Origin: Datnioides undecimradiatus
Lineage: Eukaryota > Chordata > Actinopteri > Lobotiformes > Datnioididae
Direction: 5' to 3'
Assembly (NCBI GenBank): GCA_008933995.1
Contig: WARS01000063.1
Location: 1,700,822 to 1,764,821, forward strand
Length of the DNA stretch: 64,000 nucleotides
Shown: positions 25,503 to 63,451 of the stretch, one piece after another
Position numbering within the stretch: the stretch's first letter is position 1
Layout of the letters: every line of letters begins with the position of its first letter
Made by a program: the position numbers and the translations under genes
Notes under the pieces: model-generated
What the model was told of the DNA's origin: nothing
The model's database searches: none
Seen by the model: only the letters and a program-made list of their open reading frames with translations

Positions 25503-27170
25503 ATGTCCTGCAGGTTGACACCCTTTTTTGCTGTTTTCATCCTCGTCCTCAGACTGGAGAGCGTCGACTCGACTCACGGTGAGTACCAACACCTTTTCAG
25601 TGTGGTGTGCAAAAGATGGGTAGAAGTTAAAAACAAAGTCAGTGGTTGCTGTAACTGGCTCTCTGTGGTTGCTTCTTCTGGCACACCGTGGTAACTCTGC
25701 TGCGAACAAAAGACAGAGACAAAGGGAAAACACACCTTCGACCTGTCATCATGAAAAATGCAACAACGACTGACGGCTCAGATTTCAGCACAGACACCTT
25801 AATGTACACAGACACGCATGTAAAGACGGCGGCGCCTGTTGACCCTGGTACAGTTCAGTAAAGTAGGTAAAGAGAGAAATGAAGCAAAGGTTTTCTGCAA
25901 GCAGCTGTGGTATGCAAGACTGTAAGAATCAAACAGCGTCTAATCACAGTTTCATTATCAATGAATAAAATATTCAAATTTATTCATGTTTTAGTCTTTA
26001 AAAATGTCAAATAAATGCCACATCACAAGTTATCAAGTTTCTGATTTATTAATTTATATTATTATTAATTTAATTTATGTTATTATTAAAATAATTACTG
26101 TCTTTGTTATTTTGGGACAATAACATCCAAACATGCGATTTTGTGCTGCATCAGCTCTTCATAAATCAATTAGTTTGTGTGTAAAATCTAAAGTTACAAT
26201 AAAAAACCTAGTTTCAAGTTTTTGGATTTTGCCTTTGAAAATGAAGGCATGTCCAATCAAAAACCGTGGTAGTTATGTTTGTTTACCACTCCACGGTGGA
26301 GCACTATTGAATGGTGAACACAAACAAACCAGAACACAACACCTGTGTAGAATTAATCTGTGAATCAGAGCAAAGCAAATGAACTAAAGGTCTGAAAGCT
26401 TCACCAAACAAACCTGAGCTTCAGACAGCTCCTCACTTGAACTTGCATTGTATCTTTACAGCATGATGTTTATTGTGTGTTTGATAACCTTATTAACTGT
26501 AATGTTCACAAACTGAATTACTGAACATCCCTCCATCAGCTCGCTCCCTGATGCCTTTCGATCTGCCAGAGATTGATGGTTCTGCTGTGGATCCCTGCGG
26601 GACCTTCACTGATCCTACACCCATCATAATCACCAGCATCTCCACAATTACAGCAACCACAACTGCAGCTCCAACTACAACAACCACACCCATCACCAGG
26701 AAGGTAATTATACCACGACTCGGTGGCTGTAGCCTCAATTTATCCTTAACGAAACCAGCAAAGTCATTAGAGTCAGTCCTCCGGGACCCAGAACACCATT
26801 TAACCACTTATGTCTAATTTTCAATTAGGTGGTCACCACGACCAAAAAGCCGGCCGTCCAATCACCACCAAGGAAACCTGACCCCAAAAACACTGGAACA
26901 CCAATCAGGTCACAGCCAGCTCCGGCAGGACCAATCACAGGCAGCCATTCCAACGCTATTAACAGCCTGCTACTCTACCTCCTGGCCAATAGCAGACACC
27001 ACGCCACAGGTTCTCTCCCCGGGATAGGAGGGCTGCCTCACAAAGGTTACAGCGCATCAGACAGCAATGAACTGGCTGCAAACCTGCTGAAAAGACTTGG
27101 CAGAAGGGACGAGAACATGAACAGACATATCGGTTCGCTGTCTTCAGAGGATTCCAGCGATGAGTCGTAA
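25503..27170 (+). CDS. odaph: Secreted Thr/Pro-rich acidic-tailed protein, candidate ODAPH
   Basis: Exons 25503-25578 (after CTGTACACAG), 26540-26703 and 26829-27170, with intron phases 1 and 0, encode 193 aa. Residues 1-23 look like a signal peptide (FFAVFILVLRL core). Next come a short acidic stretch with one Cys (VDPCGTF), a Thr-rich mucin-like run (TTTAAPTTTTTP), a basic Pro/Lys/Thr region, a hydrophobic patch (INSLLLYLLANS) and a C-terminus SLSSEDSSDES with Ser-x-Glu/Asp sites typical of Fam20C phosphorylation. Human ODAPH, a secreted enamel phosphoprotein, is the tail-to-tail neighbour of CDKL2 and, as I recall, has the same order: signal peptide, lone Cys region, TPITK-like stretch, Ser/Glu end. 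The assignment rests on synteny and this architecture, because overall sequence similarity is weak. An unrelated secreted protein is the alternative. Confidence 0.55.
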
Positions 27171-27810
27171 AATGATTGGGCATTCTGGAATGATAGATTA
27201 TAAACAAAGCTCAGATCAAGGTTTTGGTGTTTGTTAACCAACATTACAAATCCAGAGAGTAGCATGACATTTAGCAGCCAGGCAGATATTTTTGTGTGAG
27301 AGAGCAAATGATTCATCTTTACTGCATTGCTGCTGTGACAGGTGTTTGTGTTTGTAATTCACCTGTAAAGCAAAACCAGAACAATCTGTTTTTTCAAAAA
27401 CCTTTTTTATTCATTCAGTGCAATCATAAAATACTTTTGTAACATACAATTGCATGAGCAATAACTTTAAAGATATTTAGTTGTTAATCGCCTGTTGGAT
27501 GATTTAAAGTTTTAACTTAAAATAAACATGGAAACCTCTCAAAATCATTTCATGTATTGATTTTATTCTTGTATTTACATTGTTATTTGGAATCACTTTT
27601 CACAAAAAAACAGTGAAATTATAACATTTCCTTCTTTACATTAGCAACGTGTAGTCACAGCTAACGCTAAAATGAATGACAGCAGGAGTGAGAGGGGACT
27701 GCTGGTCCAGTGCTGGTTGTACTGATATTTTAGTGTTGTTGCTGCACATTTATACTGATTAATAAAAAATGTAAAAAATGTGATTTTATAAAATTAGAAA
27801 TGTGTTTTTG
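27171..27810. other. Convergent 3' untranslated regions
   Basis: Space between the stop codons of two convergent genes. AATAAA on the plus strand (about 27521) and AATAAA-type signals on the minus strand (about 27405 and 27562) suggest the two transcripts end close together or overlap. Confidence 0.5.
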
Positions 27811-34520
<6,710 letters not shown>

Positions 34521-35178
34521 TTGAAAACGACTATCTAATCTATGTATGTATTATTACACACTTTAAAAGGCCAGTAAATAAAGTTTCAGGATCATTCTTA
34601 TTTTGGTGAAGTTCCTTCACATTTCCACAGTAAGTGAAGCTGATTGCACCTGACTGACAGGTGTCATACTGTTCCCTGCGTTAAACCCCTACACCTGAAC
34701 ACGCACTGGAGCAAGACTCATTCAAATCTGTTTGTGTGCCAGGTTCTCTGACAGGAACAAGACAGATATCAAACCATGCAGGCTGACTTTCATGTGGATG
34801 GACATCTCACCTAATTCTCCATCATTATCATCATATTTATTTAGAAAATGCATTTTTGACTGACTGCAGATCGGTGCCTGTGCTGAGGATCAGACTGACT
34901 GAAGTCTCTGTCGCCACCTGCTGTCACTTCGCTGCACTGCATGAGTCCAGCTCTCCAGCTCGCTCTGGCCCATTAACACTGATGCAGCCTGCAGTTAATC
35001 CTTCAGGTTCTGATGTTCAGGTTGTGCTGGTTTGGTGTTACCAACAGAAAACCATTTAAAGAAGAAACGTCTCAGTGGAAACACTTTAATAAAACAAATT
35101 TACAACAAAAAACAGACTGTACATTGACCAAAACAGTTTGATAATCAGCAGGATAATATGCCTGTGTGTGTGTGTGTG
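34521..35178. other. Intergenic between cdkl2 and txk
   Basis: Contains the presumed txk 3' UTR (read on the minus strand, with TTTATT on the plus strand near 35089 as a possible poly(A) signal) and ordinary AT-rich sequence. No gene seen. Confidence 0.5.
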
Positions 35179-43287
<8,109 letters not shown>

Positions 43288-43299
43288 GTTCGATTGTCT

Positions 43300-43679
43300 T
43301 CTTCTAGCGCCTCTTCTTCTATGTCGTCTTCAGCTCCAGACAGATCAGTTGTATCTACAGAGATGCTGCAGGTTAGGAAACCCTGAAGCAGGTCATGGCA
43401 TTGACAGAAAGAGAGAGAAATGGGTGGAGGAAGTGAAGAAGATGAAAGAGAGGTGATAGAAGAAGTAACGTCTTGAGACAGGAACAGAAAAAGAAAGATC
43501 TTACCTCATGTGTGTCCTCCTCAGCTTCGGTTCACACCGATAAAGTCAACGATGTCCATTTAACAGAAATTAGACAAACTGTTTACAGACAGAGACGAAG
43601 ACAAAGAGATGGAGAGGAAGTGAAAGAATGACGTGAACGAAACCACAAAGCATCCGTTTCAGTGAACAGCTCCAGGGAG

Positions 43680-43713
<34 letters not shown>

Positions 43714-45400
43714 GCAAAATTCAGGTGAAATTCACATGAAATTAAAGTATCAAGATTTACAACGAACACATTCTGCAAAAAACATGTTATTAAGGTCTGT
43801 GATCGTATTCAATATAAAATAAACAAGTGAACAGGTGTTGACAATGTTGACATTGAGAATTATGTTTATGTTGTAGCCACAGACCGTAAACAAAGATGGC
43901 CGCCACATCTCCACTACCTCCAAAAATGAAGCTATAATATCCTGGATACGGGCACTGCCATCTTGCTCTGGTAGTAGTGATGGGTGGCGTGGAGCTGCAG
44001 ATGACCCCGCCCACTTTAGCTATCAATAATGAGACCACACCCCTTTCCATGACATCAATAACTTGGAGGGGGCGTGGCCTGTGAGCTGTGCTGCAGCCAG
44101 ACACCAGGGGGCGGGGCTTAGGAGCTGTGCTGCAGCCAGACACCAGGGGGTGGTGTTTTGACTTCACTGTTCTGTTCAACCATCTGTATTTAAAGTCTGT
44201 AGTTACAAGCCAAAAGCGAAGAATGAAGAACGTTATGACGTCACAGTGAAGTCGACCTTTGACCAACATTTCCTTTGACAGTTGTGTCATAAAAAGGGTA
44301 TGAATTCATTAGCTATAGCCAATAATGTATTTTGCGAGGTGACGGTCACCTTTGCCTGCAAAAGTCTGATCTGTTCATCCTTTGGTCCCGTAGGGGCAAA
44401 CATCACATTGGTAAACCAGATACAGAGAGAAAACAGGAAGTGAACAGACAGATTCACTGCCTGGAGAGGAAATACTCTATCTAAAGAAATGAAGGAAAGA
44501 TCAAACCCAAACCTACAAACCACAACTGCTTATTTCCTTCCACCACCATTATGAGATTAGTGGGTTCACTGAGATGAGCAGCAGGTGGCGCCAGTGTTCC
44601 AGACTGCTCAACAAGGCAATGTCAGTAAAAGGTTGTACCTCCATTAATGTTTGATTGTGTTCGTAGGTCAGCACAGGAGCTGACCCACAACAACACCCAT
44701 TCCCAGAAAAGTGGTTGCTCTAAGCTAACGGACAGCAGACATTCGGTCAGGTCTATTACGTCATTGTTTGGCAGAAGTCCGAACTATCTTCTTGTTTCAG
44801 TTTGAATGGTTCCCTCTTCCAATAAGAGCCAGACTCAGCTGTTTAGTAACTGACTAGCAAACCTCAAATCTTGGCGTGTCTGTGGATGAATCACAAGGCA
44901 TCAGGAGGTTTCAACATGATACTTTCTCTCAGTCACTAATTCTTGCTAACACCACTAATTCCACTTTAACCACAACTGCTTCTGTTTCTAGTAATAACAC
45001 TTGTGCTCTAAGGGGGCTGAACTGCATCCCCACAGGAAGATCCAAGTCACTGCCGGCAGATTTTCTAAGAAAAGAACTGAAACCAGCTGTTTAATGACAC
45101 CAAAGATGTGATCTTACAACATGTGACATGTGTTAGAAAGAGACGATGTTTGGCAAACTCGTTTGCTGTTTAACATAAAGCATTTTAAAAGCTTCAGTCC
45201 TGTTCCGGCCTCACATCATGGGGCAGCTGATGATGACTGAACACCAAGGTTGTAAAGCTTTCAGTGTCAGTGTCTGCACAGTTGTGAGGATCCTCTTCGA
45301 AATAACATTTCCTCCTCGATCTGAAACTTCTTTCTAAAAATGTCCAAACAAAAAAAAGTCTTTGCTTTTGAAAGCAGTTCTGTTTCACTCTGCTGTCGGC
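43300..45400. other. Intergenic region between divergent txk and tec, left part
   Basis: Holds the txk 5' flank (noncoding exon and promoter not resolved), a CA microsatellite (43681-43711) and two near-identical units of about 38 bases at 44082-44153. The short open frames here lack splice or coding signs. Confidence 0.45.
44082..44153. repeat. Tandem duplication, unit of about 38 bases
   Basis: Two near-identical units beginning GAGCTGTGCTGCAGCCAGAC and containing ACACCAGGGGG. The second copy is slightly shorter. Confidence 0.8.
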
Positions 45401-45759
45401 TGTTTTTAACTCTGTATCTGAAGCAGATGAAGGATTTCAGTCGTCGGACGTCTGGATCTGAAGTTATCAGAGAAACAAGCTGAGCAAACGTTAGCAGCAG
45501 CTCGGCTCGCCGCCCCTCCAGGACGTCCCGTGTGCGGCCGACAGCGTGGGAGAAACAGTGGTTTTTAAGGTGGAACTGCTTTATTCAGTGTTTCTCTGGG
45601 TTTGAATCAGCGGCTCTGTTTGTTTTGGAGAGGAGGAGACCTCTGTGGAGAATTCAGCTCCCAGTAAAAACCTCCTGAACCATCAACACTGAAGGAATCC
45701 CAGCTGACAGGAAGACAACAACTCCCAGCATCCCACGCTGCTGCAGGAGGTCACATGAC
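45401..45759 (+). repeat. Dispersed repeat copy C (longest copy)
   Basis: A 359-base copy that contains everything seen in copies A (11716-11976) and B (40216-40469), so it best shows the element. It starts at TGTTTTTAACTCTG and ends near GGTCACATGAC. It has no long open frame, no inverted ends and no A tail that I can see. Its right part has ACAACTCCCAGCATCCC, similar to the ZNF143/SBS motif. A GGGTTTGAATCAGC stretch resembles a tRNA B box only loosely. Confidence 0.8.
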
Positions 45760-46800
45760 TGCAGCTTTGTTGTTGTTTTCATTGAGAGACACCAATTTGC
45801 AGAAATGTACACGTTGTACGCTTAAATTTTCAAATCTTCCCCAAAAACACCTACAAAATGTCCCTTTTTAGCAAACGAACTTCCAGTTCTTAACCTTTCA
45901 GTCCAGAGGAAAACTGCTTTTAGCAGAAAGTAAAGTTTGGGAGAAAATGATCTGAAAGTTAAAAGGTAGATGAGGTTAGGCGTTAGCTTCCATTCAGTCA
46001 TAGAGGTCACCTGGCCTCCGTCAACACCTTCATCAGCCACTAGGACGTCACCCTCAAACTGCTGCCAGAGGTGGAGGAAGGTGACGGAGACTGTGCTAGC
46101 CAGCTAGCTAATGAATCTCGTCGCTGTGCTGTTAACAGCTGAAAGCTGATTGGTTGGTGGTTGCATGTCAGGATGTGGTTGGTTGAAGCTGGTTGGTTCA
46201 AACCCATTAGAAGGAATTCGAAGGTTGCAACACAGTGCAGCATCTGCAGGAATCAGGGCCTCATGTTCCATGTGCAAATGTTGTGTTTGATCTGTCTGAA
46301 GTGCCTGATACTGTACTATACATACTGTACATATACTGCATTATATTGTGTAGGTATTATATGTGTACTGCATGAATATTGTCTGTATTTTGTCTGTATA
46401 TTGCGTGCATAGTGTAGGTATCACTGAGTTATTATGTCCTACGGGAAGAAAATGTGATCACGTTTTGACTTTTGCACATCAAAACTTTAATTTTTATGTA
46501 TTTTCCCACATATTTTGTTGCGAGGCTGCAGGTTATGACTGTGGAGATCATCTGAGAGTGTTAACAAGCACCCGCTCACACTCTGAAGCACAAACTGCCC
46601 TCACAAAGATTAAAAAACCACATTCACACGCCACAGTTTGCACTGTTTCCACTCTACTTTGCGCCTGATTTGACTAGTCAAATGATCTCATACACCACTG
46701 ACCTATGCCGCTGACGCACACACACACACACACAGCAGCAGCAGTATACGAGGAAGTCTGTGCATGTATGTATGCGTGTGTGTGAGTGGGCTGGCTGCTC
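45760..46800. other. Intergenic region upstream of tec, no gene seen
   Basis: AT-rich sequence with a run of ACTGTACATA-like low-complexity bases around 46300-46410. No supported exon. Confidence 0.45.
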
Positions 46801-46918
46801 GGTTGTGTGTCCGCGCTCTCTCTCTCTGCATTTCCTGAATCCCGCTCCTCTGACTGACGGCGACATGGGAACCAAACGCGCACCGACGGATTAAACCCCG
46901 CAGGGATGACGCGTGAAG
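46800..46918 (+). promoter_or_regulatory. tec: tec 5' untranslated exon with upstream ORFs
   Basis: A CpG-containing exon ending GTGAAG at 46918 before GTGAGT, which would splice to the acceptor before 48748. It carries two upstream ATGs. The first opens a nine-codon frame (46865-46894). The second, at 46906, reads across the splice to a stop at 48780-48782. Both end before the main ATG at 48802. The exon start is approximate. Confidence 0.5.
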
Positions 46919-58587
<11,669 letters not shown>

Positions 58588-60308
58588 TCACTCGACCAAT
58601 CAGATGCTTCCAACATCATTCATGCCATCTGTGACGGCCATGTTGGCCCCCAAATCCTGCTCCGCAGTAACCTGCCAATGTCTTCAGGGAGTTGCGACAG
58701 TTATTGTCCGGTGTGCAACACAACAGAAAACAGCATGGAGAACACAGTGCACTGGCATGTTGTAGTGACTGAAACTGACCAACCAGATGAAGAGGGGGAT
58801 CTAATCACACCAGCTGTAGTCATCTCATCAACCAATGACAACCCAGAACAGCTCGACTGACAGCTGTTGGAACTGAGGCTGCTGCTCTTGTTGAATCTGT
58901 GTTGGGAACGAATCAGACACTGATGTGAACTGTAGGAAAACATGTAATCTGTTCCTGTGATGGATTTCCAGGCTAATGGTTTCTTTGATCAGTGTTGAAG
59001 GGACAAATGTCAGCTAACAAAAGTGACTTCATGAAACTACGACACGTTACATGAAGCTGAATTTTCCGTCCAGGCATGACTGGTGAAGTGTTCCTGAAAC
59101 ATTTAATGTCTCTGCTTTTGTATGGTTTTCTTTAATGTTTGTTAAATGCCATCAACTGGATGAAAACTGTGGATAAATCTGACACATTTACCTGTTGGAC
59201 TGCAAGTGCTCATGTTATTTAATATGCGTTGCCTCTTCTTCAATAGCACAAACAGTTCAGTTCATTAAAATCTGGGTTTTGTTTGTTTGATGTTGTTCGT
59301 TCTGCTCAAATGTAAAATGTTTTGGGTGCTGCTGAGCTCTGTCTGCATTAAAACTCTGTCAGCAGATCCTGCAGACTGCTGAATGTTCAGTATAACTCAC
59401 ACTTCCTCCGCAAGCTTGTTAGATATTTGAGGAAGTCGGTCTGGTTTCCAACGCTGTTTAAACACAAAGACATCATTCAGAAGAATTGTGGGAAGCCATA
59501 CATGAGGCGGTAAGTTTTGTCTTCTCCTGTGAAAACTTTATATGTATTAATATCATGATTTTTCCTTCATATTAGAGACAGTTAACTTTTAGTTAAGATT
59601 GTCTTTCAAAGCACAGTTGTGATTTTCATATATTTTTACAATAAGAAAACTTTGTTATAATTGTAAACATTTGCATGCTCTGTGTGGAGATTCACTTCTG
59701 CTACAGAATCCATTTTGGCCATAAAAGAAATACCACAGCAATGGTCTGGTCTTGAAAAGCTTAATTACCAAAGCAGTTTCTAAAATTTCTGCCATAAATA
59801 ACATTGTTTAGAAAGAAAAACACTCAAATTTCACTCTAATTGTTGGTTTTGTTAAAAATCCATCTATCTTTTGATCGATCTATATCGCTTTAAAAGAAGT
59901 GTGTGTTATAAAAGTGTCCACATGCACGTAAACTAGGTGTATTAGGTATATGAACAATTTAAAAACGATGTGCTAAACCTTTTTAGGAGCAAAGTGGCCA
60001 AACATTTTAAGCATTTTAATCAGATTTGGCTGGTGTTTCTATCTGCTCATTCATTTATACAGTGACCTGGGCTTGGTAAGCATCAAGAACCAGCTTCAGA
60101 GGAGTGGTGTGTGAGGTATTGCTCTTACTGCTGACCAAAGCAAATGGCATTATATGGAAAAATCAAAAACTGGTTACGAGAACAGTACACTAGTAAAAGT
60201 GTAATTTCAACAATGTTTGTGCTGTGGAAAGCAAACTGGAATGTGTAACTGCATCTTAACTTCACTCTAATGTATCCCCTCTGACCAAATCAAGCACAGT
60301 GTTTGACG
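58588..60308 (+). other. tec 3' UTR and intergenic sequence
   Basis: The tec 3' UTR probably runs to about 59370, with ATTAAA-type signals near 59265 and 59349. From there to 60308 the sequence is AT-rich with no supported exon; the promoter and any noncoding exon of the ENDOD1-like gene would lie here. Confidence 0.45.
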
Positions 60309-61756
60309 ATGACCTCAATGAAGATGAAGTTTATCTTGTTCCCCGCTGCCTTCCTCCTCCTGTCCATCATTCCCACAGCGGCTGAGGTGGTAACCTTGGT
60401 GTCAGACTGTGACCAGTTTCTCCTTGGGACAACTCCGCCACAGGTCCCGGGCGTCTTGGAGAGTGGAAACATCCTGAACCAGAACAGATACAAACCCATT
60501 TGCCAGACTTTTCTGAACCAAAGAAGGTTTGTGACTCTTTATGACATCCGGAACAGGATTCCAGTGTTTTCTGCTTACAAGTACAGAGGGGAAGTTAAAG
60601 TGAAGAGGCCCCAAAACTACTGGAAGATTGAACCACAGGTCTGTGTTTCTTTGTGACTCATAATTATAGAAGAAATCATGCCTGTAAATGTACTTTGTGT
60701 CTTCTCTGCATGCTGTAGTAACTTAGCCTTTATCTCTTACAGCTTGAGAACGAAGATGAGAAGAACATGATTCTTGTAGACAAAAATAAAACCTACAACA
60801 ATCAGGCTGGAGACAAGGATTACCGACGCAATGGAAAGTTTGATCGGGGACATTTATTTCCAAGTTCCTACGGGTTCAATAAAACTGACAAAATGTCCAC
60901 CTTTACCCTGACCAACGTTGTTCCCCAGGAGAGTTCATTCAACAAAGGGAGTTGGAACAGAATGGAGAACTGCATCAAATGCGTTATGGACAAATACTGC
61001 ATCAACAACAATGGTATTATTGAAGGTTTTGTGGTGACCGGAGCACAACCAAGTACCAACAACATCCTCAGAGACAGGATTAACATTCCCTCAATGCTCT
61101 GGTCAGCGTTCTGCTGCTACAGCCCCAACATGAAGAGTTGGATAGCGAGCGCACACTGGAGCGACAATGTTCCAGATGGGTCGAAAAACAAATATCTGCA
61201 GACTGTCACTTTGGCAGAACTCTACCAAGAACTGAGTAATGCTGACTCAGAGTTTAATGTGTTTCCAGGAACACAGTGTCCTCTCAACACAACTGTTACT
61301 CAGTTTTACCCAGAAATTAAAAACTGCCATTGTCCACCTTCCACTTCCACATCTGGCTTCAACACCACAATGTCTGGTCCTGCAACATCCGGCACACCTG
61401 CCTCTTCATCTGATGGTTCAACTGTCACACCCGTGACTCTTATGTCCACATCTGGTCCTTTCCCTTCAACATTTGACCCCGCAGACACAACATCTGGTCA
61501 ACTCTCTACAACATCTGACCCACTTCTTACAACTTCTGCCACTCCAACTGCCACATCTGACCCTTTCAGCTCAAGATCTACCCCTCCACTATTTACATCT
61601 AGCGCACCTACATCCACATCCGGCCCTGCCACTGCCATATCAGGTGTTTCCACACCAATATCTAGTCCATCTGGTCCTGTTGCAACAACATCCAACCCTA
61701 TCTCTACATCTGAATTTGACCAAACCTGGCCCTCTTCCGTCACATGCAACACCTAA
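60309..61756 (+). CDS. ENDOD1-like secreted nuclease with mucin-like tail
   Basis: Two coding exons, 60309-60638 and 60743-61756 (phase 0), encode 447 aa. A signal peptide is clear (FILFPAAFLLLSIIPTAAE). Then comes a DNA/RNA non-specific endonuclease (NUC) domain of the ENDOD1 type: FDRGHLFP with the catalytic His, and TLTNVVPQ with the metal-binding Asn, plus spaced Cys (CIKCVMDKYC, WSAFCC, NCHCP). Roughly the last 130 residues are Ser/Thr/Pro-rich, with loose repeats of T-S-G/D-P, expected to be heavily O-glycosylated. Fish have many small tandem endod1-like genes. Those I recall are mostly about 280-300 aa, so the tail is unusual. Substrate and role are unknown. The second Met (MKMKF) could also be the start. 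Confidence 0.85.
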
Positions 61757-62258
61757 TCCTGCCAACATCTGGCACACACCATCTGGACAATTCCCTACAT
61801 CTTCTTCTCCTGTATCCTCCTACATCTCAGTTCTGGACCTCCCACATCAACCTCCAGCCCATTCACATTCAGATACCTCTCTTTTAGTATAAGTATTGTA
61901 TGTAAAGTATTGTGTGAGTCAAATGTTGATTCCTGTTTTGATTTTGTTATTTGTTGGAATTTGTTGCTCTGTTATCAGACCACTGGGAGGCAGCATCTGA
62001 ACAGATAGTTTGACAGCTATAACAACTCAGAACGACTCAGCTCAGAATTCAAAATACAGTTTAGATTTAGTTTGTCATATTTTGAGAAGACCTTCCTTTA
62101 TTTTAGAATAATAATCTGTCTGAAGTTGAATATTGATGTAAACATTAAAGATGCATTCAGTAATTCTTTACTAATGGTTTTTAAATGCATTGCTGCTGCA
62201 GTCTTAAATACATTTGAAATTTAAAAAATATAACTTCAGCTATACTAAAATGTTTCCA
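61757..62258 (+). other. 3' flank of the nuclease gene with decayed repeat units
   Basis: For about 130 bases after the stop, Ser/Thr/Pro-coding units similar to the tail persist but shift between reading frames. The rest is AT-rich 3' UTR or intergenic sequence. Confidence 0.4.
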
Positions 62259-62259
62259 G

Positions 62260-62954
62260 AATCATCGTCACATCAGACATCACACTGGGCACAGTGTTTC
62301 AGCAGAAGGACTTTGGCCCAGATCGGCAGCTCCAGCAGGTGATTTGGATGCAAAATACTATGCTTTGATGCACTGAAGTGCAGGTGCAGATTTGATCATT
62401 TGTGAAGCACATATGGAAGTAAAAGTAAAATCAATCACTGCATTTGTCATGTACATGACATTTGTCCTGATCTCACCTGATGTCACCTGCTATAATCTTT
62501 AGCTGGAAATCTGTAGCTATCTGATCAACATCTCACCTGATGACAGACTTGATGTGTTCTGCTCTGTTGATTGAGCCGGCGCTGTATCTCTCTGTCCCAA
62601 ACTGCCTTCATAAGCCATCAGACAACTGTACATTTGAATTATCTGAAAGACAGGTGCAGTGTGCAGGATTCAGGGGAATCTGTTGGCTGAAATAGAATAA
62701 AAACCTGAAAATATGACCTGTATTGTTGTGTTTCCAGGAGCTTTCTAAGGATGAGTCTTTTATATCTACAGAGTGAGTGAGGTCTTTTCCACTGAATCCC
62801 CCATGTTTTTCAGGAGTTTCTTCACCACTGTAGGCTCCCCTGTCTTACAATACTCTGATGCACTAAATGCACAATGAAACAGGTTTTGTTCCTCTTCTGC
62901 ATCTCTTAAAAAAAACTTTGCAGCCACATGGACCTGCTCAACCCCATTTTTAAG
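62260..62954 (+). other. Three phase-compatible exon-like segments, unrecognised
   Basis: Segments 62260-62338, 62738-62772 and 62924-62954 each have an acceptor (TTTCCAG, TTTCCAG, TTTGCAG) and a GT donor. Joined, their phases agree: 1 + 78, then 33 + 2, then 1 + 30 bases. The peptide includes SDITLGTVFQQKDFGPD, ELSKDESFIST and HMDLLNPIFK. I recognise no family and cannot see a first or last exon. It may be an exon series of an unseen gene, a pseudogene remnant, or chance. Confidence 0.25.
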
Positions 62955-63370
62955 GTTTCAAAATAATAGCAACTTCCATGTTGGCTAGACACAGGACGTC
63001 TTGGAGAGGATGTGAACTGAGGCTCTGAGCTCTGACCTTTGCTTCTACTCTTGAAATGGAAAGTAATCTCAGTATCTCAGTTCCAAATAAAGTCCGGGAC
63101 TTTATCGCCCCGAGTTGAATCTGATGGCCACTGTTTAAATTATTAACCTTTACCTCACAACAGCTGCCCTCACTGCAGCTTCTCTGTGGCATCACTGAAA
63201 ACATGATACAGATCCATCAGTCTGACGTGCTCCAAAAAGAATTCATGTGATAAAATCTGATGTTAAACTGTCATTAGAATAAAAATAAATCAGTGACCTC
63301 CACCCGTGTTATTCCTCCACTGGCACACCATGCTTGATTCTGTTTCAACAGGAATTTTATCATATGAGAG
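62955..63370. other. Intergenic, nothing recognised
   Basis: Plain sequence without supported exons before the promoter of the last gene. Confidence 0.4.
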
Positions 63371-63374
63371 AGTC

Positions 63375-63451
63375 TTTAAAAGGCAGCAAACTGCTCAGCT
63401 GCTCAGTTCAGCGCTGTGCTGCTGCAGAAAACACTGACACGATGGCAAAGG
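63375..63451 (+). CDS. First exon of a gene cut off by the window edge (tentative)
   Basis: A TATA-like TTTAAAAGG (63375-63383) is followed about 60 bases later by ATGGCAAAGG and a strong donor GTGAGTATT at 63452. Only three codons (MAK) plus one base are encoded before the intron, so the product cannot be identified. No acceptor-exon pair could be supported in the remaining 550 bases. Confidence 0.4.

Noticed and set aside
25503-27170. Classic SCPP (secretory calcium-binding phosphoprotein) gene
   Set aside because: SCPP genes use phase 0 introns throughout; here the intron after the signal peptide is phase 1. The acidic tail alone is not enough.
45401-45759. tRNA-derived SINE assignment for the dispersed repeat
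   Set aside because: Only a loose B-box-like stretch is present in the middle; no A box at proper spacing and no A-rich or LINE-like tail.
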